Notes: a model not told the origin generated them from the letters alone. Counted from the first letter of the stretch, positions 11,553-25,878 are shown. The stretch is 64,000 nt of DNA from Tillus elongatus (GCA_964006375.1 OZ023270.1:78798891-78862890); one strand, 5' to 3'. Numbers and translations: made by a program.

Positions 11553-11881
11553 CTGCTCGATGCATGCAACATTTTGTTTGGTTTCACTTATTTTAATATT
11601 TGGTGGTAACATTAGTGTCCAGATTCCATTATTATAATTTTCACCAAACATTTTTTTATTGCTGATATTATAGAGAATTTGATTTGAAACAACTTTTTTG
11701 TTGTTGGAAAAACCGGTTCGATTAGGTTGACTAAAACTAAATGATCCAGGTGAATGATAAGGAAAATGCCTGCCACGTTTATATGGCAGATACATTACTT
11801 TTCTAAATATGAATCAAGTTTCCTTTCAGAAAAGTTTTGTAGCTTTAATGAACTATGTGAACTTTGTGAAAACTGGAACCT

Positions 11882-12259
11882 GTGATGAGTAATTTAAAAA
11901 AATTGTTGGGTAATACGAAAGACAAAGACAAAGTCACTGAAATGTCCGGAATTTATGAGATTAGTTGCAAAGATTGTGATCTTAAATACGTGGGCCAAAC
12001 TAGGACAAACATAGCCACCAGATTTCGTGAACATCTCGCACAGTTACGATATGGGACGGTGGACAAATCATGTGTGGCGAAACATATATGGGAAAATAAC
12101 CACCACATTGACAAAGAAAATTTGAAACTTGTCAAAAATGTTAGACATCAAACTATTTCATTAGAAAGTATTTTTATATTAGTGTCTATTAAGAACAAAA
12201 CTTCATTAAACCGTGCGGCACCTGTAATTTCAAGCCCGTTATTTTCTCTTTGCATTTGA
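11882..12259 (+). pseudogene. Penelope-like element, GIY-YIG endonuclease domain
   Basis: A 125-codon frame covers the C-terminal endonuclease of a Penelope-like retroelement. It shows the GIY motif (SGIYEISCKDC), the YIG-type motif (KYVGQT), then TRFREH, a His-containing strand (CVAKHIWENNHHID) and the closing 'LKLVKNV' helix. In the family this nuclease nicks the target DNA, and the RT that precedes it copies the RNA. No RT is recognisable immediately upstream, so the copy is 5'-truncated or diverged. The 600 bp downstream behaves like the Penelope terminal region, with a TATA-like 'gcgatataaatata' at 12790 and a hammerhead-like core at 12839. Confidence 0.8.
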
Positions 12260-12831
12260 CCGCTTAAATACTCCTAATTTGTCTGGTAGAATAATAAATT
12301 ATTGTCAATAACTCGACCGGTTTATACATATACTAATCTCTATGTTTGTCTTGATTTAAAGACCTGTTAGGTTTTTTGTATCTATGTAGTTAATATAAAT
12401 ACTTTCACGTAGAATTAAAATCAATATAAATATAGTTGTTATGTAGTATTTTAGTGGAACTATTTATCCTTTGTTAGATTTAACATGGTGAGACAGACAT
12501 CTGGGTTGTTAGTTTTCTATTTTTAAAAAAGATGTGTTGAGTTTATGTTGTTTATCTCACCAGATGTCTTTATCGGCATGAACCAATATCCACATAGTAA
12601 ATTTCTAGATCGAAAGAAAACGTGCTGATTCTTTAAATAACTCTGGTCCTTTTAAACCCATATTAGATAAGGGTCATACATTTGTCGACCAGAAGACGAA
12701 AGCAGGTCTCCGACCTGTTTCACTGCGCAATAAACAAACGATCGTTCTTGGACGACAACTTTACTTCGGACTAGTTCGTTTACCTTGACGCGATATAAAT
12801 ATACGGGATCTAGTTTTTTGTGTTAGAATTT

Positions 12832-12880
12832 TCTTCCTCTGAAGATATTGACTTTATCAACGAAACGATCGTAAGGTCTC
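12832..12880 (+). ncRNA. Degenerate hammerhead ribozyme motif of a Penelope-like element
   Basis: The core CTGAAGA (12839-12845) is followed by a 4-bp stem II (TTGA / TCAA) and GAAAC (12862-12866). A palindromic stem III (ACGATCGT) and a possible GTA cleavage triplet come next. Stem I is weak (CCT / AGG). Penelope-like elements are known to carry such motifs in their terminal repeats, and the position downstream of the GIY-YIG domain fits. Confidence 0.45.
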
Positions 12881-13208
12881 TGAAATATGTGTTGTAGTGA
12901 TTTGGGTGTTCTCCAAGTGTACTTATTAGCTTTAATGAAATTTGTGATTTTTAAAGAGAGTTACTACAGACTACCAAGACATACCAAATATAATTTTCTA
13001 GCTTCATAGAAAATTGAGTTTTGGGCATTTTAAGTTTTATTCGCAAGCACAGCTAGAACATAAGATCTAAATAGGTTTTATAATAATAGAGAGTTATCGA
13101 TGGTAACACATCAAAGTATTCTTCCAATAAGTGCGTATTAGGACCTCTAAAATCGATCTTTAAAGTCCGTTTCATGTATTAATTTTACTAATATGCCATA
13201 TAGTACGG

Positions 13209-15200
13209 GATCCGGCTGCTAAATTAGTACATTAATAATGTAGATTATCAAGATTTAATTTTTAAGTGTTTTTACAACTAGGAGAAGTCACTTTTTATCA
13301 GGTGCCAATTAAAAATTACCCGCCAGTATTATTAATTAAAATATAATTAATTTACTTTTAGAGAAACATTTCGTTAACATCTTACGGAAATAAAACCTAC
13401 ACAACTTCACAACAGTGTATTTAAAATATCTGAAACGTCATAGTTGCTGCTGATTGCTTAACCGCTACCTCTACGCAGCCAGGTGTAAACAGGTATAATT
13501 TTATTAAAACTTTTCTTTCTTAACGTACACTCATTTTATTTATACCACATTAAAGCTCATTTTTTTCTGTAGTTAATGATATAAAGGTGCCTATATAAAA
13601 AAACCCGCAAATCAAAGTTTCCTACCCTAAAAGATGCTAGGTATGAAAAATAAAGTGACAGAGAGTGATCGCGCGACGCTACTTGTTAGACAAGGATGCT
13701 CAATGCCATCTGAACGTATTTTTTGAGCTATTGCGCATGCTCCGATAAATAGGGTTCTCAACCAACGATCTAAGTAGTAATAAAAATCTCGGGACGCAGC
13801 AAGTGCGTTATGGTAGTGAATTTTCATAAAACTATTTTTTAATAGCAATAATGTGTGTTTTTTTAAGAAAGCAGGCATAAATTTGGTTCCTAGTATAATC
13901 TATATAGAAAAAACATTGTGCCATGTTTCATCAAAATAACTTTATTGTTTGAAAATGTAAAAAAAAATTCCGAAAGTAAACTTAAAGTGTTCCCGAAACA
14001 CCTCGTTTTTTGGTCAACCTTATAGGTTAATAGCAAATTGAGCTATTCAAATATTAAGCATTTGATCAAAATTCGCTACCACAACGCACTTACTGCGTCC
14101 AGAATTTTTGTACTTACAAACATGCATTATATTTCGATGGAAAATGCAAAAATGCAATAACATAAGGCGTGTTTGATTAAAAAAAAAAAAGAAAATTTGT
14201 ATCACCAACGACTTATGGGCCACCCTGTGATTGTAGAAATAATTTTTTAAGATGTAGTTTAAGACACCCTATAATTAATGTATACATTTTTTTTCATATC
14301 TGGTATAATAACAGATATATTGAGCTTTATTGATTTTTTTTACGAAAATTCTACAAAAATTATATACTATTAACGATAAACTATATAGCTAAGACTACTG
14401 CCAAGCGTCAGAGAAAGGGTCTATTTGAAATGAATTTTCTGGAAACATTTTATTAAAATGAAGGACAATGACGGTTGAAACTAAGACTTCAGGGTTTGTA
14501 AAACATTTTTCTTGAGACATTTTATTTCCATAGCCCGTATTAGATTCAAGTTCTTTTCCCAAATGTTGCCAATTTTCACGTTTAAATCGCAACTTTGACG
14601 TTTTGTGAAAAACCCCAATTTATTTTTGTTTAAATGCCTATAACTTTTTTGTCTTTTGACCTACAGAGCTAAATTTTGGAAGGTAACTTGCCTATAATGA
14701 TATAAACCCGCACATAAAATTTGGTTGCCCTTACTTTGTTAAATTTGGAGATATAAATTTTTTTCGAAAGAAAACACAAAATTTTCCGGGAAAACCTCGT
14801 CGGATTTTCCTGGATAACGAACATATCCAAGCCACTTGCAAAAGGAAGGTACTCAATAATTTTGACGTTTAAAATCGCGATTTTGACGTTTTGAGGAGAA
14901 CCCAAATTTATTTTTCTTTGAATGCCTGTAACTTTTTTGCCATTTAACCCACGGAGCTAAATTTTGGTAGGTTACTTGTCTCTAATGATGTTAACCCGCG
15001 TATGAAATTTGGTTGCCCTTGCTTTGTTAATTTTGGAGATATAAATTTTTTTCGATTTTTTTCGAAAGAAAACACAAAATTTTCCGGGAAAACCTCGGCG
15101 GATTTTCCTGGCTAACAAACTTATCCAAGCGACTTGCAAAAGGAAGGTATGTGCCAAATTTTATCAAAATCGGTCCATTATTTTTTAAGTTATAGGTGTG

Positions 15201-15290
<90 letters not shown>

Positions 15291-15667
15291 ATATAAAGTC
15301 TGAAACTGACCTCGGATTTGGGTTCCGGGGGTCCTAAATAGCGCTCATTTGAAGAAATTTTTTCAAAATTCGAAAGTCGAGATCTCTTCATTAGTGAATT
15401 TTTTTAAGAAAATTCACTAAAATGACTGAACTCAGATGCTTATCGGAGCATGCGCAATAGCTCAAAAAATACGTTCAGCTGGCATTGAGCATCCTTGTCT
15501 AACAAGTAGCGTCGCGCGATCACTCTCTGTCACTTTATTTTTCATACCTAGCATCTTTTTGGGTAGGAAACTTTGATTTGCGGGTTTTTTTATATAGGCA
15601 CCTTTATATCATTAACTACAGAAAAAAATGATCTACATTATTAATGTACTAATTTAGCAGCCGGATC
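13209..15667. mobile_element. Inverted-repeat element containing a TA-element
   Basis: GATCCGGCTGCTAAATTAG at 13209 recurs inverted, ending at 15667. A second inverted block of about 200 bp (13559-13760 and 15438-15640) includes 'gagcatgcgcaatagctc' and 'gcgtcgcgcgatcactctc'. The left arm has about 310 bp (13247-13558) that the right lacks. A complete TA-element (13797-15420) lies between the arms. No transposase is present, so it is a non-autonomous foldback or MITE-like element. Confidence 0.7.
13797..15420 (-). mobile_element. Complete TA-element, minus orientation
   Basis: The 3' hairpin end is at 13797 (GGACGCAGCAAGTGCG) and the 300-bp module runs to about 14102. Then come the 'caccaacgacttatgggcc' block and two tandem copies of the 240-bp block beginning with the 'gacgttttg' motif (14600-14870 and 14875-15170). 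(TA)n lies at 15205-15287, followed by the GC block and the 5' foldback end TTAGTGAATTTTTTTAAGAA at 15392-15420. It is one of the best full-length examples in the window. Confidence 0.85.
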
Positions 15668-15669
15668 TT

Positions 15670-16530
15670 AGACTAATACTAATATTGTACTTAACTTACT
15701 ACTATAACACACTTGCTGTGTCCCTAATATTTTTTATACAATATAGGTTTAACTCTAACAGGATTCCGTACAACTAATTTATTCGTCAGTTTATTCTAAG
15801 TTGAAAGATTAAAAAGTTAAATGGAATGAAACCTCACGTGAATTACCACGTACGCTGTGCACCTTGGTGCATTTAACCCGTAAGAATGGCCAAATCGCCG
15901 TCGATTCCGGTATAATTGCAACCGGAAATGCAATATGGCGGTAGATCTTTGTAGGGAGCCATTTGCAGAGTGCGTCGCTGGCATAAAGCACGGGCAATGT
16001 CGGCATATTTATATTTATCATAAAGGATCGCGGTGTACCTCTGCGATATGTACACCGGCTATCGCTTTTGTTATTGCCGTGAATAATAGCCAATTCATCA
16101 GTTTCCTCTAATTAGGTATTTCTAATTGAACAGAGCGGGCCCTATCGCTCGCCTGCCCGCTTTGTGCAATGCGACCGTCTTTGTTGTTCCCTAAGCGTTA
16201 ATTGGATAATGACGAACACCGTGATATTATTCTATGCATAATGGAATTTGGTAATACATAATTTGTAGGAAATATTGGTATGTTTATATTTGTTATCGGT
16301 GTGCTGAAAATACGCGAAAATAATGTTTGAATAAATCAAAATTACTGGTAAACATGCAAAAATTAATTATCATCACAGTCTAAAGGTGATAACGTCTTAT
16401 CATTGCTAATATAACACTGTTTCTCAAAAAAAAAAAGTAAAAAAATCACTAATTATGAGATCACGGTTTTGAATTTTTTAAGCATTTCTTTAAATATTTT
16501 TTTATTATTGATTTTGATAGTACTTGTTTA
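15670..16530. other. Single-copy-looking stretch without a recognised gene
   Basis: The sequence at 15830-16230 is GC-richer than its surroundings and matches no repeat in the window. Several TAAT-core sites occur between 16105 and 16205 (CTAATTAG, CTAATTG, TTAATTGG). A degenerate TA-element 3' hairpin sits at 15700-15723. No plausible reading frame was found. Confidence 0.4.
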
Positions 16531-16532
16531 GC

Positions 16533-16629
16533 GAATTTTCATTAAGAAAAATTCGCTTATAGACAGGTCACGATGAAAAGGTTTTGGATCCGTAGAATCG
16601 AAAATCAAGCTCCGTTAAAATTTTTATAT

Positions 16630-16727
<98 letters not shown>

Positions 16728-17985
16728 ATTTAGTTTGTATATCAATGATATATTTGATGTGCAGACAGCTGGTAAAGTCATTGGTTTTGCAGATGATACT
16801 GCAATTCTATATGAAGATTGTTCTTGGCAACGGCTAAAGACCATAATTGAAAAAGATTTTGTGAATATTAAGGGGTCGTTTGATGCCAGTGGGTTAACTA
16901 TTAACACAAAGAAGACGAAGTATGTTGCATTTGCCTCCTATAGGTCACACCTGCCGTCATTTAATACACTGCAAATGGTTTGTAACAACCAATGTATCCA
17001 AATTGAGGCGGCACCAAAAGTTAGGTATTTGGGAATCATCATAGATCAACATCTGCGTTGGGATGAGCATGTTGGTGTGGTTGTTAAAAAGTTGAGGAAC
17101 ATTTTGTATAAGTTTAAATACCTAAAAACCTTTCTGACAACGGGGTGTCTTAGAATGGTCTATTCGGCATTGGTTGAACCCCTTCTTACATACGGGATTG
17201 TTGTTTGGGGTGCTGCGTTGAGTTGTCACCTGAAAAGGTTGGATATAATTCAACGTTGGTTTCTGAAACTAATTTATAATAAGTGCTACACTTACCCGTC
17301 TGAATCGTTGTACGCTGAAGCAGGAGCTAATGATATTAGGCAACTTTTTTCATTGGCTGTGTTGACGTACGTAAGAAAGCATGATCGCGTCTCTAGAATA
17401 GAGCATTCGTACATAACTAGGCTAAACGCAGCAGCGGCCGCTCAAACGAACAGAGCAGCGTGGGCCAGCGTAGTTATACTTATATTGCACCGAGAATTTA
17501 TAATACTCTTGCAGTCAGTATCAGAACTGCACCAACGTTATGTTCTTATGTGAGGATGGTGAAAGCATTGGTTTCGAAATCTAGACACATCATTCATGGT
17601 TTAGTACACAGATAGGTGTTGAGCAGGTCGTATGATATCTTTTGCGATGTTGTACCGCACAGTAATCATTTTTAAATATGCACACTTTTTACTTTTTATT
17701 ATTATATACATTTGTGAGAGTGTACATTGTACATGTGAAAATGTGTGAGAGAATGTGTTTATGTGATTGTGCTGGTGGGTGCTTTGGTTTTTGCGCCTGT
17801 GGGTGTTTGTGTGTGTTCTTGTGTTCATTACTTGGTTTTGTATTCTTTGCTTGGTTTAGATTTATCCACGCACAAGTCTCTGACTTTTGTGGATCTTTCC
17901 AAGATTTATTATGTTCAGTAGATCTATGTATGTTATTGTTATTGAACTGTATTTTTGAAAAAATAAATCTATATTATTATTATTA

Positions 17986-18067
<82 letters not shown>

Positions 18068-18303
18068 CGTATGTATGTATCCGAGCGAAAACTCAAAAAA
18101 TACTACACTGACCTCAATCAAACTTTGCAAAAATCTTGTTTGGGAGAAAACCGAGGTCGAGTTCGTTAATCAGCCTTAATACTCAAGGTTTTCCGGTAGA
18201 AAATCGGAGAAAACTTTTTGAAAACGCTATATTTTTAAATGACTAAAGTGAGTGAAATGGAATTTTTCGCATATATAGAGCATTCAAAGATCTTCTCTTA
18301 TAT
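16533..18303 (+). mobile_element. Divergent TA-element with a LINE inserted in its TA tract
   Basis: The 5' foldback end is AGCGAATTTTCATTAAGAAA (16536). A diverged GC block and (TA)n at 16635-16724 follow. LINE sequence occupies 16725-17985. The TA tract then resumes (17986-18061) and leads into the expected post-microsatellite block ('ccgagcgaaaactcaaaaaa'). Both halves share one orientation, so the LINE lies inside a single TA-element. The copy stops where the Jockey-like LINE begins. Confidence 0.75.
16725..17985 (+). pseudogene. 5'-truncated LINE reverse transcriptase inserted in (TA)n
   Basis: The frame starts inside the RT palm (LLFSLYINDIF), has the catalytic box FADD (16785-16796), then KKTKYVAF, 'KVRYLGIIIDQHLRWDEHV', and the thumb region with 'YSALVEPLLTYGIVVWG'. 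The protein continues to about 17450, then shifts frame and resumes as QRSYTYIAPRIYNTLAVSIR to a TAG at 17617, so one frameshift separates it from intact. The 3' UTR runs to an (ATT)n tail at about 17975. It belongs to the Jockey/CR1-type APE group by sequence style. Endonuclease and N-terminal RT motifs are absent. Confidence 0.8.
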
Positions 18304-20565
18304 GGTAGGTGGTAGTGGACTTTTCCTTTACGTGACAGTAAAGGATTTTTTCACGCCTAAGGAGGTACCACCCCTTACATCAAGGGGCCGGTGAAGTCCC
18401 AACGGACGTTTCCGGTTTGGTGTATGAGTCGGTTTCCTTTATAAGCAAAAATGATGATGGCTCCTCCTTGTACAAAAGATTCCTGAGGTAAAATACCCCT
18501 CCATTCGGATCTCCGGGAGAGGAGTGTACAGGGGGCGCCAGCATCAAGATTTAACATATCCTTCTCGAATATATGTGGCCTAAATTCTAACCTGAACTTG
18601 GTCTACCATTTCCTCCAGGCTAATAGGCCCCAACTCCTCTTCCTCACCGAAACTCAAATCAGTGCCAAAACAGCCACTAATCACCTTAATTTCTCGGGGT
18701 ATGAGCTCCTTACTTTCTCTAGAGTGCATGGAGGCGTGTGCGCGTACGTCCGTAGCAATCTACCCTGCACCAGACTCCCCAATTTAGAAACTGTAAGAAA
18801 AGACATACTATTGATAAAACTCTCTCTCTCTCTCAGGGCTGCAACTAAGTTCATCTGTTGCATTTACCAATCACCTTCTGACAACAACTTTGTCCAGCTC
18901 TTTGACTACCTTTCTGAAAAACCGACTATCTGATTTCTGAATATCCTTCCTCCGAGGTCACTATTCTTGGTGACTTCAATATCCATAATAAGGAATGGCT
19001 AGGATCTTAAAAAACCGATCCACAAGGAAGAGCAGCGGAGGCCTTTTCAGTCAGCAATTCCTTAGCCAATATGGTTCAGCAACCTACTTACTTTCCTCGC
19101 ATCCCAACACACAGCTCAAATCCCTTGGATCTCATTCTTACTACAAATCCTGACTGCTATAAGATATCAGTCACCGCCCCCTTGGTCGCTCAGACCACGA
19201 CATGGTCACTGCGTCCTGCGCAATGCAACCCGAAGTCACACAGTCATCACACCCACCTATCGTTTGGCAGTACAACTCCGCGAACTGGGACGAAATGCGA
19301 GATTACTTTTTCTCATTTCCATGGGCGTCTGTCTGCTTCTCTCATCCTGACCCCTCTGATATCTCACAAAACGTCACCGAAATTATCCATTGCTGGCAAG
19401 GAATTATTTCTTCCACGTACACAGAAAACCTCTGGAGCAACTCAAAAGCGCTGGTTCTCTAAATCCGGTGACAAGGCCAGACTTGAAAAGTTTAAAGCTC
19501 ACAAAACGCTTCTACACAGTCTAATCCACGACAGGCAGTATGGATTACGTCAGCGCAGATCAACTGCCGACCTCCTTTCCTTTGTCACCAATTTTTGGAA
19601 CAAGTCCATGTAACTACACGGTGAATCCCAGATTGTCGCTCTAGACATATCCAAAGCTTTCGACCAGCTCTCCACTCAAATATACAATATCCCAAGCCTG
19701 TCTCTTTAGCCAAATTAGATGAGGATCGCAGAGTCATGGAGAGTTCTGTCTCCGTGGATCTACAAGAAATATTAGACTGGGGAACTAGAAATCTTGTACA
19801 ATTCAACCCCACCAAATCTCAGTCTTGCTTTCTTTCTCATAAGAGATTCACCAGCCCTAGATCCATCACAATGAACAACCAAGTTTGTCAAAGTGTAATC
19901 AGTCCTTTCCTCTTGTGGCATTTCTGTGGATCGAAATCTCAATTGGCACCAACATGTCACATCAATTGCAGAAGCGGCTGCAAAGAAATTAGGTTTCTTC
20001 TTCCGGGCTCGCAAATACTTTTCACCAGCTAATCTCTATACCTTATATACTTCACAAATAAGGGAAAACCTCGAATACTGCTCCCACATCTGGGGTGCAG
20101 CTGCCGCTTCTACACTCGCTATCTTGGACTCCATTCAAAAGAGAGCTATATGTCTCATCGGTGAGCCTACCCTCACCCAAAGGCTGCCATCGCTTGCACG
20201 CCGACGTGCCGTTGGTGACATCTCTCTCTTTTATAGATATCTGCACGGGCACTGCTCAGAGGAGCTTTCTTCAATAGTTCCTCCACCTGCTGCCCCCAAC
20301 ATATCTACCAGGGAACAGAGCGAATGCACCCTTTTACTGTCCAGGTCGCCAGACATAGAACATCTTGTTATGCCCGCTCTTTTGTTCCGAGGACTTCCAA
20401 GTTGTGGAATTCCTTGCCGGCACATGTTCTTCCTTCTCCTCCGAACCTCCAAACCTTCAAGTCCAGAATTAACAAGTTGCCTGTTTCCTCCTTGTCAAAA
20501 CCCACGGTACGATAGTATTTAGGCTGTAAGCTCTCGTGCTGTGTTGTTGAAATTAAAAAAGGCTA
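18303..20565 (+). pseudogene. Jockey-like LINE, copy 1 (endonuclease and RT C-terminus, palm deleted)
   Basis: The 5' end (GGTAGGTGGTAGTGGACTTT) is shared with the two other copies, followed by a hairpin TCCTTTAC / GTAAAGGA. An AP-type endonuclease follows: SNICGLNSNLN, TETQISAKTA, 'GGVCAYVRSNLPC', 'ILGDFNIHN' and 'TAPL..RSDHD' spread over frames. Two internal deletions relative to copy 2 remove about 650 bp after 'aaaacgcttctacaca' and about 260 bp holding the RT catalytic box. The RT C-terminus is present (KKLGFFFRARKYFSPANLYT, 'LEYCSHIWGAAA', 'RAICLIGEPTLTQRLPSLAR', 'FKSRINKLP'). Many stops and shifts are present. Confidence 0.85.
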
Positions 20566-21475
20566 TACTGGTAACCAATTTTTTTAAACATGGTTTATAT
20601 AGCAAACAAGTATTATTTTTCGATGTCGAATTAATAATTAAAGGATGTTGGTTTACTTTAGACACCTGTATACCTAACCTAATCAATTTCTGTTTTGATT
20701 TATTTTATTTTAAGAAGCTTTAAAGCCACACATTCGCCCGCAGCTCACATGCAGATAAAAGTAAATTTTCTTCATTAGATGCCATTAGAAACTTAAAATT
20801 AGACACCTGGTATATTATGCCCCTACAATTAGGTATTATAAATAATACCAACCTATACCAAATTACCCCCAATAGATCTATTCATATCAGCATAACAAAC
20901 CAAATTCAAACGCCGTTATTTATATTCCAGCTCTTTATGTGCATCATATAAGCGGCTCTTTTTATGACGAATATCCGACAGCCGGGACAGCTTCTGCGTT
21001 ATTTTTCTATCGATGGGCCACTGAATACTTCATTTCACACTACACCGGATACGTCAGTCTATTTTACATCATATTTTCTATATTATTCAGCCACTTACCT
21101 TTGTTCTTTGTCCACCGGGATGATTGAAACTGATGAAGAATTGCCGTTTAGATCGAAGTTGGCCAGGCGTACTGTTTTCCTGTAGTGTTTATACATAAGT
21201 ACGTATTCAAGTAGCGGTTTAAGCCATTAAACAAGAAGTAGATTTGATCATAGGTATTTCGTGTTTTTATACGTTAATGATTTTGTGGATACGACTCATC
21301 ATCATCATCACTTTCTAAACGCGATGTCGCCGCAACCATGACGCCCGTCTCCAAATCTCTTTTCCTTTTATTGTAATTTCCTTATGCACTGTTGATTAAA
21401 GCATGCATTCTGGTAAGCGTTCATCTGCTTGATCCTTAATTTTCTATACAAATGGGATGCTCTTCGATAAAAAAA
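20566..21475. other. Unassigned stretch
   Basis: AT-rich and single-copy-looking, with (TCA)5 near 21298. Short frames at 20939-21185 show no motif that I recognise. No repeat ends were identified. Confidence 0.35.
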
Positions 21476-21476
21476 G

Positions 21477-22835
<1,359 letters not shown>

Positions 22836-22842
22836 CTCGTAG

Positions 22843-23280
22843 TTAATTCATTAATTGTTATAGCCCTTACTTGGTGAAAACGGTCGATAATCAATACGGA
22901 CGTAGAAACTACTTCTCTGGCTTCACAAATGTTTATTTTCTTCTCTGTACATCCCAAAAATATTCAGTTAAAAATTCCTATGAACTAACACAAAATTTAA
23001 ACAACTTAGTTATTCCTCCAAACAGTAAATTAGTTTCGTTTGATGTTTGTAACATATATTATAAAATACCTCCCAGAAAATAACGTAAATGTCATAAAAA
23101 GAGAAGAAATAATTAACATTTTTAATAAATATTATTGTCCCAATTCTGGCCAAATTGGTCCGATTTTCCGAACCAATTCAAGTAATTTACACAATAACTA
23201 CACTTACAAAGATATAATTATTCACAAGAAGCTTTTTGACAAGAATTCCAAAAACCATATTTTTGTGAAATATTGCAAAT
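22843..23280 (+). pseudogene. Penelope-like element, RT fragment with terminal-repeat remnant
   Basis: 22843-22925 is similar to the left part of the palindromic insertion at 10232. Translation then gives YSVKNSYELTQNLNNLVIPP and NSKLVSFDVCNIYYKIP, the first RT motif of Penelope-like elements, where SFDV carries a catalytic Asp. After a stop at 23081 the match fades (KREEIINIFNKYY). The rest of the RT and the GIY-YIG domain are absent. Confidence 0.55.
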
Positions 23281-23341
23281 AACCCCTCTCACAAAAATTA
23301 GTCATTTTTTTCGCAAAAGTTGGCTGAAGTTACACAAAAAA

Positions 23342-24747
23342 AAACTCTGGACGCAGCAAGTGCGTTATGGAAGTGAATTTTCATAAAAATGTTTTTAATT
23401 ACAAATATATCGCTCTAATGCGAGCAGGCATCAATTTGGTTACCGGTATAACCTATATAGTAGGAACAGTGTATCATATTTTATCAAAATAATTATTTGA
23501 AAATGTACAAAACTTTTCGGAAAATAAACTTTAAATGTTTCTGAGAAAACTGGTCTCCTAGCCAATGTACCTAAGGTTAATAGCAAATTGAGTTATTGAA
23601 ATTTGAAACATTTAATGAAAATTCGCAACCAAAACGCCTTTGCTGCGTTCATACAAAAAATTTCCGAAAATACAGTTAAATGTTGGTTTCCTAACCAACA
23701 AAACTTACGTTAATAGCAAATGAGTTATTGAAATTTGGAGGACTTAATGAAAATTTGCTACCAAAACGCACTTACTGTGTCCAATTTTTTTCTTACAAAC
23801 ATGCATCATATTTCGATAAAATATGCTAAAATGCAGTAACGAATTTGTTCTACGAAAATTAGCTAAAAATTATAGACCGTTAAACCATAAACTTCACTAA
23901 ACCTACAGCGAAAGCATCAACTTAACTAAACCGACAGGCAAAACATCAGAGAAAGGGTCTATTTGAAATGAATTTTCTGGGAATATTTTAGTAAAATGAA
24001 GGACAATGACGATTGAAACTAAGACTTCAGGCTTTGTAAAACATTATTCTTGAGACATTTTCCTTCCATAGCTCATATTAGTGTCAGGTTCATTGCCTAA
24101 ATATTAACAATTTTGACGTTTAAAATCGCGATTTTGACGTTTTGAGGAAAAGCCAAATGTATTTTTCTTTGAATGCCTGTAACTTTTTTGTCCTTTAACC
24201 TACGGAGCTAAATCTTGGTAGGTAACTTGCCTATAATGATATAAACCCCGGTATGAAATTTGGTTGCCCGTACTTTGTTAATTTTGGAGATATAATTTTT
24301 TTTCGAAAGAAAACATAAAATTTTCCGGGAAAACCTCGGCGGATTTTCCTGGCTAACGAACTTGTTCAAGCCACTTGCGAAAGGAAGGTACTCACCAATT
24401 TTGACGTTTAAAATCGCGATTTTGACGTTTGGAGGAAAACCCAAATTTATTGTTCTTTAAATGCCTGTAACTTTTTTGTCCTTTAACCTACAGAGCTAAA
24501 TTTTCGTAGGTATTTTACACATAATGATATAAATCTGCGTGTGAAATTTGGTTGCCCTTACTTTGTTAATTCCGGAGAAATAAATTTTTTTCCATTTTTT
24601 TTGAAAGAAAACACAAAATTTTCCGGGAAAACCTCGGCGGATTTTCCTGGCTAACGAACTTATCCAAGCCACTTGTGAAAGGAAGGTATTCACCAAGTTT
24701 TATCAAAATCGGTCCATTATTTTTTTAGTTATAGGTGTGACACATAA

Positions 24748-24844
<97 letters not shown>

Positions 24845-24956
24845 GAAACCGACCTCGGATTTGGGTTCCAGGGGTCCTAATTAGCGCTCATTTGAAGAAA
24901 TTTTTTCAAAATTCGAAAGTCGGGATCTGAATTTTTTTTAAGAAAATTCACTAAAA
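23342..24956 (-). mobile_element. Complete TA-element with two module copies and duplicated core block
   Basis: The 3' end is at 23345 and the 300-bp module runs to 23650. It is followed by a partial second 3' module (23655-23790) and two tandem core blocks (24110-24395 and 24400-24700). (TA)n lies at 24747-24838, then the GC block, then the 5' foldback ending ATTCACTAAAA at about 24952. Confidence 0.8.
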
Positions 24957-25345
24957 TTAACATAAAAGTCGTTTCACAAAAATTATCTAAAGAGTTTTTT
25001 ATATGACAGTTTGCTAAACAAATTTCTTTTCACGAAGATTCGAAAACAGATTTTTCATATGAATTCACAACCATCTTGTTTTTACAATAATCTATTAAAC
25101 ATTACTTATTAATCACTAATATTTCACAAAAATTTGACAAAAAACTATTTCCACGAAAACTGACTGATATATTTTACATGAAAATTTGCTGAAGAAATAC
25201 AAAGAATTCAAATTACATAATCTGCGATTGAAATTAAAATAACATACAGACTGTTTCTTGTCCCAAATATGCAATATATAATTTGATCATAAAACGTTAA
25301 AATTGAATTAGGGACGAAAAAGTGAAACAAAATTTAAAAAGTTCG

Positions 25346-25800
25346 GGACGCAGCACATGCGCTATGGTAGCGAATTTTTATTAAATGGGTCAAATTTAAA
25401 TAACTTCATTTTCTATAAACCTAGAAAGTTGAATTTTGGTGCGTAGTAAGGTCTTTCTCAATGCAACATATCCGTTGAATTTCATTAATATAACTTTGTT
25501 ATTTTCGGAAAAAAATTTTTTTCGAAAGAGACCTCAAAATCTGTATAATTCTAAAACTTAGAAAGCTATATTTCGGTGTGTGGTAAGTTCTTTTGTAAGG
25601 CAATATATGCGTCAAATTTAGTTAAAATAGCTTTGTAATTTTCGGAGAAAAAAATTTTTTTTCGAAATAAAACTCAAAATTTTCCCGAAAAACCTTGTCA
25701 GATTATCCTGACTAACGAACTCATCCAAGGCATTATTAAGAGAAAGGCGCTTGCCGAGTTTCATCTAAATCGGTTAATCATTTTTTGAGTTATCGGTTGG

Positions 25801-25875
<75 letters not shown>
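25346..25875 (-). mobile_element. Short TA-element copy ending in its TA tract
   Basis: The 3' hairpin variant GGACGCAGCACATGCG is at 25346, followed by shortened core blocks with 'ttgagttatcggttggatac' and (TA)n at 25803-25875. The 5' end is lost, and the next sequence (25876 on) is another partial copy. Confidence 0.7.

Positions 25876-25878
<3 letters not shown>

Noticed and set aside
18375..18557. Minus-strand frame at the 5' end of the Jockey-like LINE, also seen reversed in copy 3
   Set aside because: Conserved only because the LINE DNA is conserved. The coding strand of the element is the other one.
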